Assembly (NCBI RefSeq): GCF_010389155.1
Contig: NC_057768.1
Span: 13,638,501-13,702,500, forward strand
Direction: 5' to 3'
DNA from: Erigeron canadensis
Lineage: Eukaryota > Streptophyta > Magnoliopsida > Asterales > Asteraceae
DNA: 64,000 nt
Positions 21,406-31,327 of the stretch are shown piece after piece (position 1 is the stretch's first letter; each line of letters opens with the position of its first letter). The notes beneath the pieces are model-generated. The model was not told where the DNA came from, ran no database searches, and was given only the letters and a program-made list of their open reading frames with translations. The position numbers and the translations under genes are program-made.

Positions 21406-23439
21406 TCTGACAACCGTCATCTGAGCCTACTTCCAGAAACACTTTCCGGTCACTTTAGTTCGTTTGGTTTATGTACGTCATCTGAGTGAATTTATTTTGA
21501 TTCGGACTTTATGAGCCCCTAGGCCTTAGAAAAATTGTACGTGGACTCGAGAACAGGAGGAATACTAGTGTCTTGTGGAAGTGCCAAATTAAGTAAAATA
21601 CTTAAAATTAAATCAATAAAAGCTTTAATGAATAAATTTAGACATGTTTACATCCGTTAGAAAGCTATTAAAAAGTTACGTTTAAATATGACGACAAAAT
21701 AGATTAACGGGTCACGAGTCTTCCAGAATGGTCGAGTCAAATGATTTTTGTGAGGGTCAATGGTGGTCAAAATTCGGTCAAGGGGTAGAAAGGGTGAACA
21801 AAACCCTAATAATTGTGAGATAAATGTGACTTTCGTTTAGTTTTCGGTTAGATCTAATCTAAATCCGTGAATAACATGAATTTTTTGAGTTGTTTGGTTG
21901 GTTTTCGATTAATAATTGTGTTTGGATATAGATTTGTCTTTAAGTTTGAGTTGGTCAACGCCGGTCAACACCGGTGAACGCCGGTCAACACCGGCCAGAA
22001 ATGTTTTGGTTCAAAAGAATTTGATTTGGGTTGTACTTTTGGGTTTAGGTCTTGATTTTTCGGTTCGGTCAATCGTCGGTCAAACTGTTAGTCAAACTTA
22101 GTTAACGACGGCTTAATGATAAAGTTTAGGGTTTGGCATTGTTTTGGGCATTTGCTCAAAATTTAAAGTATTTGAACAAGTCAATTGTATTTCAATTAAT
22201 TGATCTATAATTAAGATTAAATCTCACATCTTTATAATAAAGAAAGTAATATGGATATATATATATAAATATATATATAAATGTATTAAAGGACTAAATT
22301 AAGTAGATATATATATATAAGAAAGATATTGACATGGACATATGATTAAATATATATATATTAAAAAGATTTTGTAAAGACTATATAAATTATAGATTTG
22401 TATTATAAAAATCAAAGACTCGTCAGACTTAACATATTTTATGACGACATCCCATACATTCTACTTGACGAGATATAAACATAAGACGTGACATCATTAT
22501 TGGACAATTTATAAGGACAACGAGACTATTATATATATTAAGACATTGACAAGACATAATGGCATTTCCTAAGACACTAGTATAGGACATATACGAGTAC
22601 AATTAAATTCAAGTTCTTACTGGGTGACTTGTGGACAATGTAGGACTTTTGGACAGATAGTGAGTTGTTTCAGTGTTTCTGACAGTTCGTGTTCCTGTTC
22701 GTTGATATAGGATACTTATACTTGTGCTGCTTTCAGGTGAGTTTCGTATCCCCTCTTTTTACAAGTTTTGGGGTGGAAAGTATACTTATTTTTAAACAGT
22801 TTTGTCGGTTTCTGTTTTATGTTCAATATTGAGCCTGTGCGTATAGAGTTACTTGTGCCATTTGACGTGCTTTGATCTTGTTGTATGTGCGTGGTTATGT
22901 GTTTGTTTGTTGTGCTTTAGACGTACTTATTGTATGAGTTGAGACTTGAGACTTTGGACTAAGGCAGGTACCGTAAGGCCGGACTTTGAGACTTTGAGGC
23001 ATTTGGACTTATTATGGCGTAACTCTGCTCGTTATATATTGAACTATTACTTGTTTAGACTTAAAAGAATCAACAAAAGACTTAGTTCTTTTATTAGACT
23101 TTTAACATAAAACCTACGAACTCACCATCCTTTGTGTTGACACGTTTTAGTATACTTTTCAGGTATACTCAGGCTAATCAAGGATAAGGACTGCTATGCT
23201 AGGCTGGACTTCGGAGATTAGTACTCCTTAATAATTGTCAGACTTTGAGGCTACATGCCTTGATTTATTTCCTTATGGACTTGGTTGTAATAAGCTATTT
23301 TAGCACTATTATGACTTGAACTCATGTTTTTGGGAATATATTTATTATATTCTATTTCATTTAGCAGTATCTATGTAATTTCATGTCGTGCTATACTTTT
23401 CATGACACTTCATGTTTCCGCCAACAGTGGGGTGTTACA
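21406..23439 (+). repeat. Tekay element 3' LTR (2.0 kb)
   Basis: Begins TCTGACAACCGTC (first G changed to C relative to the 5' copy) and ends GGTGTTACA. It lacks about 0.5 kb present in the 5' LTR, joined near 21814. It carries four units of the GGTCAACRCCG repeat at 21953-21995, where the 5' LTR has two. The target duplication CCGAG follows at 23440-23444. Confidence 0.93.
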
Positions 23440-25480
23440 CCGAGAAATCATTTGGTATTTCACCTGCAACCAAATAATTAGCAATGTCAGCAAACCAAGG
23501 ACCTTCATCAGAGTTAGAAATGACATTTAAATATTCATCGGGGAAGTTATCCTTAATCTCCCCATCCTGAAGCTCCTCCCGGTTTAGGTCCTCCAACTGG
23601 CTCAAGTGATCAGCTGCTAAATTCTCGGCACCTTTCTTATCTTTGATTTCAATATCAAATTCTTGCAACAACAAAATCCATCGGATAAGTCTAGGCTTTG
23701 CATCTTGCTTAGAAAACAAATACTTCAAAGCAGAATGGTCAGTGAAAACAACAGTTTTACTTAGTACTAGATATGACCTAAACTTATCAAATGCAAAGAC
23801 TACCGCAAGCAACTCCTTCTCTGTAGTAGTGTAATTTTGCTGGGCGGGATTCAAGGTTTTACTAGCATAGTAAATCGGCTTGAAATGCTTATCATCCCTT
23901 TACCCAAGCACGGCTCCAACAGGATAGTCACTTGCATCGCACATCAGCTCAAAAGGCAAACTCCAATCCGGTCCAACCATAATGGGAGAATTAGTCAACT
24001 TCTCCTTCAATACCTGAAAAGCACTTAAACAAGATTCATCAAAAACAAAAGGGACGTCCTTCTCCAACAAGTGGGTCATCGGACGAGTAATTTTAGAGAA
24101 ATCCTTAATGAATCTCCGGTAGAAACTGGCATGGCCAAGGAAACTACGTATCCCTTTCACATTGGAAGGCGGGGGTAACTTAGCCATTACATCAATTTTG
24201 GCCCTATCAACTTCTATCTCGGCCCTAGACACCTTATGACCTAGAACAATCCCCTCGGTCACCATGAAGTGACACTTCTCCCAATTCAAAACTAGACGAG
24301 CCTATTCACACCTAGTCAACATCTTATCTAGATTATGCAAGCAAGACCTAAAAGAATCCCCGAATACCGAGAAATCATCCATGAAAACCTCCATTGAGGT
24401 TTCAAGCATGTCTTGGAAAATAGTTATCATGCACCTTTGGAAGGTGCCCGGGGCATTACACAAGCCAAAAGGCATTCGCCGGTAGGTGAAAGTACTAAAT
24501 GGACATGTAAAAGTGGTCTTTTCTTGGTCTTTCGGGTCGATGGGATTTGGAAGTACCCGGAGAACCCATCCAAGAAACAAAAATATTCATTACCTGCAAG
24601 TCTTTCCAACATTTGATCAATAAATGGGAGGGGAAAATGATCCTTACGGGTGGCATCATTCAACTTACGGTAATCTATACAAACCCGCCAACCCGTGACA
24701 GTCCTAGTGGCCAAAAGTTCATTGTTTTCATTTTCAATTACCGTCATGCCCCCCTTTTTGGGAACACAGTGGACGGGACTTACCCAAGAACTATCGGCAA
24801 TCGGGAAAATGATCCCTGCATCTAACAGTTTAATCACTTCTTTCTTAACTACCTCTTTCATATTTGGATTAAGCCTCCTTTGTCTCTGGACAACGGGCTT
24901 AACATCATCAACAAAATCTGTCTTATGCATGCAAAAATCAGGACTAATACCTGGAATGTCGGTAGTCTTCCAAGCAAAAGCCCGTTATGAGCTTTGAGCA
25001 CGGCCAAAAGAAGATTTTTCTCGTCACTCGAAAGTGCGGACGAGATAACAACGGGCAAAGAGGATTTACCTACTAAGTACACATACTCCAAGTGTGAAGG
25101 CAACCACTTAAGGTCCAGATCAGTAGGTGGTACATCAACCGAATTCGGTATCCTTGAGCTTCCATCAGCAACTACCTTCTCAAAACTCTCATCTTCTGGG
25201 TGTCTCATCCATACTAAGTGCCATCACCTCTGCAAACAAATCATCATCATCAATATCCCTAGCTCCTAAGCAAACGAGCTCTTCATCAAATTATGTTTCT
25301 ATGAATTCCTGAAATTCTTGATCTAAAGCATCATCAATAACATCAATCCTGAAACAAGTCTCATCAGTAGAGTAAGAATGCTTAATAGATCTTTCTACAT
25401 TAAACACAATTCTATCAGTACCCACACCCAAAGAAATTTCCTTATCTTTCACCCGGATGATAGCATCTGCGGTATTATCA
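23440..25480 (-). pseudogene. Athila-like protease end, RT and RNase H (broken)
   Basis: Reading from 25480 down: the end of the protease-linked region (IIRVKDKEISLGVG), the linker LPSHLEYVYL, then RT with VPKKGGMTV, RKLNDATRKDHFPLP, MPFGLCNAPGTFQ and the catalytic VFMDDFSVFG (about 24370). RNase H follows with LMCDASDYPVGAVLG and ends near NDFS at the Tekay insertion. Lesions include a frameshift between about 24990 and 24930, a 1-bp deletion near 24536, TAG at about 24303 and TAA at about 23900. Homology begins abruptly at 25480, where the copia-2a LTR starts, so gag and the protease core are not in this window. Confidence 0.9.
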
Positions 25481-26347
25481 AGAAACCCGACTGGCAAGTA
25501 AATCAAAACTAGACAAGACTAGTTAGAATTACGATCCAGATAATGGATAAGAATAATAAAGTACGATTGCTTGAAACTATATAAATTACTAAATATAATC
25601 AAGTATTATGGCAATGAGTCGAGATGTATTTTTCAATGTATTTTATTTATTGCTATAAACAAAATACAAGAGTTGTTGCGGAACAAAGATAATCACACTT
25701 GTGAAAATATCTAAACAACCCTAGAAATACAAATGATCTATGCGACAAGGAATTACTCATAAGAATACTTAGAGTAATATCACACGTTGCAATTGCCAAA
25801 GTTCCGAGCTGTTTTGGAAGTGTGAGAAGTCTTATATTTATAGGAAAACATGTCTTGATGACATGGCAAAATGCCGTACAAATATGGTTGGATGCATTTA
25901 TGGATTTGTGGGACAAATCCATAATATGTTTGTTTAAGGTAAAGTATGTAAGTTTCTTTGATGTGACTTGACATACTTTATTCCCAACCTTTTGCTAAAA
26001 CTTTCCCAATCCTAGGTTGAGAGTAATTAACCGGGTAAAGGTAGTTAAAGCTGCAAAAAGACTTTCCTCGTAATCAGTGAAAAAGTATTGTAAGTACTTT
26101 TTCACTGAGCCTTTTCAGATTCAACTTCAGGTAAGATCTTTTCTGAGCTCTGCTTCTGAGATGATCTTCTTCTTCAGTCTTCAGTCTTTGACTTTAGTCT
26201 GAACGTCTTCAGTGTAGGTTGATTCTGAATCTGAAGTGAAGCTTCAGTGAGCTTTATTCTGAATGACTTCAGAATTTTGAGCAAGCTTTCTTCACTGAAC
26301 TTCAACTATTTTGAACAAATCATACTTAGTCAATTTTGGACCTAACA
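25481..26347 (-). repeat. copia-2a 3' LTR (867 bp)
   Basis: On the minus strand it starts TGTTAGGTCC next to the PPT and matches 44204-45070, which has the same length. The far end is decayed (AGAAACC where the sister has TGTAACC). A TATA box (TATAAATA on the minus strand) is at 25835-25842. The first 250 bp of the LTR (26100-26330) is dense in CTTCAG/CTGAAG and TCTGAA words. Confidence 0.9.
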
Positions 26348-26766
26348 AATTCCCCCTATTTGTTCTAAAATAGTTCATGTATTTTAGACTTCTATCTTTA
26401 CACATTTGTAAGTCTAAAAATACAAGTTTTTGTTTAAGTTGTAAAAATATTTCTAAGGACATCTCATAGATCATGATGCCTTAAGAAAATTTTCTTGTTT
26501 GTTTTCTTACTTAAACTATTTCCTAATAATATGATGTAACTTGTAACTATATAAAAGATACTGAGATGATTGTTCAATTACAAGTACAGAAATGAAATGA
26601 AAAAATATTTACAAGTACAAATATTTACAAAGAGATAAAACTACTTTTTCGCAGGCCTTGAGCCAAAAGGTGCTTCGGTAGCCTTTCTCTTTGGAGAGCT
26701 GATCTTCTCAAATAGTCTTTTCTCCATCTCAACTTTGGCCTTCATTTTCTGTTGGATCTTTAGCAT
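26348..26766 (-). other. copia-2a PPT and 3' untranslated region
   Basis: On the minus strand AATAGGGGGAATT (26348-26360) directly precedes the LTR and is the polypurine tract. The remaining 400 bp back to the ORF3 stop at 26767 is A/T-rich and non-coding. Confidence 0.8.
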
Positions 26767-29700
26767 CTAGGCGCCATTCAGATGAGACTTTGGTTTTCCT
26801 TTCAGAGCATTGATCATCTCCTTGTGCTCAGAATACCCAAACTTATGCACCGAAACCTGCTCATATTCTTCTTCTGCTCTACCATCTCTTTTCACAATCA
26901 GATTGAACAGTTTTAGACCATCTTCCTTCAGAATTTGCACATCAAGGATCTTTGCAGGATGGCACCTGTGTTTCATATAATAATCATACTGATCCTTTTC
27001 ATGTTTATCCTTTACCTGAGCAACTTCTTTAGAAATAGGTATGAATGTAGAGAGGTCAGCGTCTCGAGCATGCTTCCTTGTTGTCCTTGGGCCAGTTAGT
27101 TTGGGCTTCTGAGGTGGCCTACAGATTTCCTTCTCAGCCTTCAGAACACTGGACATAATTTCTTTCTTTTTAATCTCCATCTCTTTTTTCCTATTCTTTA
27201 CCAGATCTTCAATAGATATTTTGAAAGTGAGATGGTCCAGCTTTTGTTCTAAGGGAGAATACTTCATTCCATATTCATATTCGGCCATTTCCACCAAGGC
27301 CTTCTGCACTCTTGCATCATGCTTGATCTTCTGATATCTTTCATTAGTGAGGCCAAGAGCTGCAGCATCTACCAGATCAATGGTACCCATTGCCAAGTGT
27401 TGGGCCCTTTCTCTTTCTTTGGTTTCCCTCCACATAATGAACTGGTTGGAGACTTGTCTTTGTAGGGCTTCCAACTTTTTCTGGTCAACATCTAAATCTG
27501 GCAATGGATAACCATGCTCATCCACATTTTCCCCAACAACAAAACGAGAGTCCTTGGTCCCCTTTTTCTTTGGTTCCTCAACCATCTTAGCTTTGCCTTT
27601 GTCTTTCCTAGCTTGTTCAGATGGTTGGGGTTCAGATTGTTTCCTCAATTGTTCCCCCTCAGATTCAGATTGCCTCTTGGTTGCTTCTATTAATTCTTGA
27701 GAGCTGGCTAATCACTTCCCCTTTGGGAATCTCCGCAGGCATCCTAGCATATAAATCAATGGCCTTCTGCATGCCCTGCAGAGGTTCCCAATTCTGCTGG
27801 GTAATACTGTCAGAAATACCCTTAGACATAGTGGCAAACTGAGCTCTTAATCTGAATGTAGAGTTCAGGTTCAGCTTTTCATGCTCCAGGACTTCCTTCA
27901 GCAATCCCTTTTCTTCATCAGATAAAGCACCAGAGGGAGGAGGAGTAACAACTTCAGGAGCTTTCTTGAGCAGGGCCAGGATTTCATCCAGTTGCTTTGA
28001 CTGGTTCTGAACTTGTTGACCAAGAGTTGACATAGAATTCTTCATTTCATTAACAGCTTTATCAACCTTGTCATTTATTGCTTTGGAGACTTCAGAAACC
28101 ATCAACCTGACCCTCTCTTCAACCTTTTCCGCCACCAACACTGAAATCTGAGAAATAAGATCTTCAGAGAATATGGACTTCAGTGTCTCAGAAACCTTTC
28201 CACCAAGGGACTCTTCAACAACACTTGATTTCTTAACCAACTCACCAACTTCTTTTTCAAGTGCCAAGAAAGAGTTTTGTATCATAAGTATCCAGGATTG
28301 CAGATTCGCAACAACTGAACTCTGCACATCCCTCTTGGTCAACTTGAAAGCTTCACCAATTGCCCTACTCAAACCATTACATGCTGACACCAATTCATGT
28401 AACTTCCCAACCACCAAGCTCTCATTAACTGCAATTCTTGTAAATTCAGTACCCATAACAACCTGGGCACCCTTCAAATCGGCCAGAGACTTGGTGTTGG
28501 TAGCTAGAGATTAAGATAAGCCCTCAACCTGAATGAGAAGGTGTTGGACTTCAGTTTGTGACTTCTCTAGCTGAGCTTCCATTCTCAGAGGTGCAGCAGA
28601 CGAAGTGGAAGCTGAAGCAACAAAGGGAGTTGTCCTGATGCTTGCCAGAGTTCTTTCCAAAATTCTTTCTGAGGGACCAGCAGACTCGGTCTCAGAATCC
28701 AGTTCCTTTTCTTGATCTCCTGGCAGATCATACGTTCTCCTTGGTGGAACAACATGAATTTGAGGGTGAAGGAATTGAAGAGGTGGTTGAAAAACAGCAG
28801 ATGTAACATAAGCTGGTGTTGTGCCTTGGGGAAACAAAGGATGTTGATGAGAAATTGGTGGTGGTTGATAAGGTGGATCAAGATCAATAATATTTTGTTG
28901 TTGTTGTTGTTGTTGTTCCAAAAGGAGTGGTGACATAGGTTCTTCAACCAGGTTGAGGGTTGGCTTAGAATCTGAAAGATTCTCCCTCAATAAGTCCTCA
29001 TCAAACTCAAAATCTTTGAGGTTTCCCTCAGGTAGCTCATCATCATCCCAGATAATTACAATCTGGTCAGATATGCTCTGGTCCTGATTCACAGAATCCA
29101 AGCCAGCACCCAGTTCAGCAGCTGCTTCAGCAGGTGCATCGTTACTGGTCAAAATTGGAACAACTTCAGACGATACCATTTGTGCCTCAGTAACCCTTGT
29201 GCTGGATCCAAGAGTCTCTTCATTGGCCGCAGACTTTGAAACCCCCATCTCTCTGGGTATCACCTCAGAAATATCAAGAGTTTGTGCATGCAAAGAGTGT
29301 AAGATTTGTAAAGTTACAGGGAGTGCATGTGCAAACTCAACTTCTAATGTGTGTTAGGCTAACACACCAATATCTTCACCATCTCCTCCTAAAGAAGTTT
29401 TAGAGATGGTTGCTTGTAGGTTTCCCATTTGTCCTTCTTCTGAAACCTGTTTTGAGGTTTCAGAAGGCTGAGCTTGGGTACTATTATCCTTGGGTTGTAA
29501 GGATGGCCAAAAAGGACGCAGTTTTAATAAACCATTTGGAGATCCTGAGGAATCTTTTGGGAGATCCTCAGGTTGGTCAGTGGAAGATAAAGGTGGCAGG
29601 GTAGAACTTGTTTTGGGTTTAAACAAGTGTAACAAATTGCCACTAGGTCGACTCGTGGGTCTCACACTCTTTTGTGACCCGCCCAGTGATCTTTCTGAGC

Positions 29701-30615
29701 CAGCCGGTCGTGCTACGTCAGTTTTAACATTGTTACCAAGTACCTGAAGCATTGCAGGGGAAAGTTCAGGTTCGTCCTCAGACTCAGTCAGCTTCGAGAG
29801 ATCTTTGCAAAAGTCCGTCTAAGAGCTCTTTTAAAGGATGTCAGAATATCCTTCTCCCAGAATTGCAAGAAAGCATACACTTAAAAATCTAGGGAATGCA
29901 ATATGAATGCTCCTCGTCCCCTTCAGCTTTGTCAGCAGCTGAGCAAAAAGCATCTCAGCAAAGTCCACCTTCATCCCATGCCAGAGATTATAGCCCATCT
30001 CGACTTGGATCAATGAAATTTTATCCAATCCTCCACTGTTCCCTCCAAGACACTCCACAATTTGTGTCCAGAAATATCTCCAGCACCCCTTGAAACCAGC
30101 AATAAAGATGTGGCTAGATGTCTTCAAGTTGCCATCATCATCAAGAATTTGGTTGTGGCCGGTAGCAAGCAAAACTTCTCTGAAATTAACCCCTTTTTGT
30201 CTTTTTGTATATGGGGTGTTGGGAGGCAAATAATTTAACCTGCGTGCCTCCCTGAAACCATCAAGCGTCAATATGCACTTCACCGTACCTTCCTTCAGCG
30301 TAAATGCTATCGACTTCTCATCCTTGGCAACTTCTACCGTATACCAAAATTCCAACAAGTATCGATGATATAACCGCTCTGGATCAGCAGTTAGGGCGTA
30401 GGAGATGGGACAGCGTTGAAGAAATGCATTTATCCTGCCCATTAGCCCTTCGGATTTGGCATTTAGGGCTGGCTTAAAGTTGTTCATATTGAACCGAATG
30501 GTTTTAGATTCAAAATCCTTTGGCCATTGAGAACTAGGTTTTATTGCAGATTTGGGTGGTAAGATTCAAAAGCGATAAGAGTTTTGGGTTCTTTGACAGT
30601 CGATGATGTAGCCAT
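26767..30615 (-). pseudogene. copia-2a ORF3: large extra ORF after pol (function unknown, broken)
   Basis: The likely start is ATG at 30613-30615 (MATSSTVKEPKTLIAFE), shared with copia-2b; a 1-bp loss soon after shifts the frame used from 30487 on. In order: a globular N-terminal domain of about 220 residues (PISYALTADPERLYHRYLLE through AFPRFLSVCFLAILGEGY); a Ser/Pro/Glu-rich disordered stretch; an acidic patch (IIWDDDELPEG); a polyQ run of seven; a Pro-rich segment (DLDPPYQPPPISHQHPLFPQ); a long coiled coil (about 28500-27900); and a Lys-rich charged C-terminus. Reading across lesions it spans about 1,240 codons, with stops near 29830, 29353 and 28510 and a frameshift near 27655. I see no clear membrane segment or signal peptide. 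It lies where SIRE1 has its envelope-like ORF, but that role is unproven. Similar Asteraceae proteins sometimes carry longin-like labels, which I do not trust. Confidence 0.8.
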
Positions 30616-31327
30616 TGAATATAAGATAGAATGAAAGAAAGAAAGGAGATGAAAATGTGTTAAGAAAATTTAGGGTTTGAAGTTATGAGAGAAAATGAAA
30701 TGAATGTTGAATGTTTGAGAGAATGAGAGAGAGATATGATTAGGAGTAAATGAAAAATGAAATAAATGACGGAATGATCATGGAAAAATGTTTTATATTT
30801 TCAAAGGAATACAAGAGGATTTTCCACTAAAAATAAATAAATAAAAAATTTGAAATTCAAAACCAATAAAAATATAATGATATTTTATTGAAAGTAATTT
30901 TGATCGGGTTTGAAGTCCGAAATAATTTTTGGTGACACGTCCGCATTTAATGCAACAACGGCCATGACCCCACTTTTTCAAGAGAAATTCAACCATTTTT
31001 AATGCAAAAGCAATAATCATTTTTCTTTACGGCGCAAGTGGTATGACACATCAGCAAAAAGGTATCCTGGAACAGTAAAAATCACGTGTCCACTTGCCAG
31101 CTAGGTATCCATTGTATAATAAAAGGTTTAGATGAACTTCAAATTGAATAATTTAAAGTTCTGAGAAAGGTTAAGGAAGTGCAATCTGAACCTTCTCATA
31201 TTCTAGAAATTCTGAAGTCCTTCAGTTTCTGAATCATTTCAGACAAAGTATTTTCTGAGGCAATAGTTCCCCCTCAGAAAAATTTCTTTTTCTTGTAAAA
31301 ACATTTTTGTCTATTCCCCCTGAATTG
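30616..31327 (-). promoter_or_regulatory. copia-2a pol-ORF3 spacer with ACGTG boxes and a TATA box (possible internal promoter)
   Basis: In minus-strand order after the pol stop: two PPT-like GGGGGAA tracts (about 31313-31321 and 31268-31275), a TCTGAA-rich stretch, CACGTG (31083-31088), a TGACACATCA box (31044-31053), a TGACACGTCC box (30933-30942), and an ATATAAAA box (30791-30801) about 175 bp before the ORF3 ATG. CAAGTGG (31035-31041) and CCACTTG (31090-31096) form an inverted repeat around two of the boxes. The order is kept in copia-2b (49096-49780). ACGTG and TGACG-type boxes are known plant bZIP sites; promoter function is inferred. Confidence 0.5.

Larger units (their letters stand above)
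13300..23439 (+). mobile_element. Tekay/Del-type chromovirus (Ty3/gypsy), complete, 10.1 kb
   Basis: LTRs lie at 13300-15723 and 21406-23439 with a perfect 5-bp target duplication, CCGAG. Internally there are a PBS, a leader of about 0.8 kb, gag with an RG-rich N-terminus and two CCHC knuckles, then protease, RT, RNase H, integrase and a C-terminal chromodomain in gypsy order. The chromodomain and the AATTTCGGGATGAAATT inverted repeat before the 3' LTR are typical of Tekay/Del. Lesions are few: three stops and two frameshifts. LTR lengths differ (2,424 versus 2,034 bp) because of internal deletions in each copy. Confidence 0.95.

Noticed and set aside
29831..30487. Calling the ORF3 N-terminal domain a synaptobrevin/longin protein
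   Set aside because: I recall such labels on similar plant proteins, but the position after copia pol, and the lack of a visible SNARE or membrane segment, make a transposon ORF the better call.
30793..31020. 75-codon minus-strand ORF in the pol-ORF3 spacer
   Set aside because: It overlaps the conserved promoter-like boxes; the copia-2b counterpart (49270-49467) differs in its ends, so nucleotide rather than protein conservation explains the similarity.
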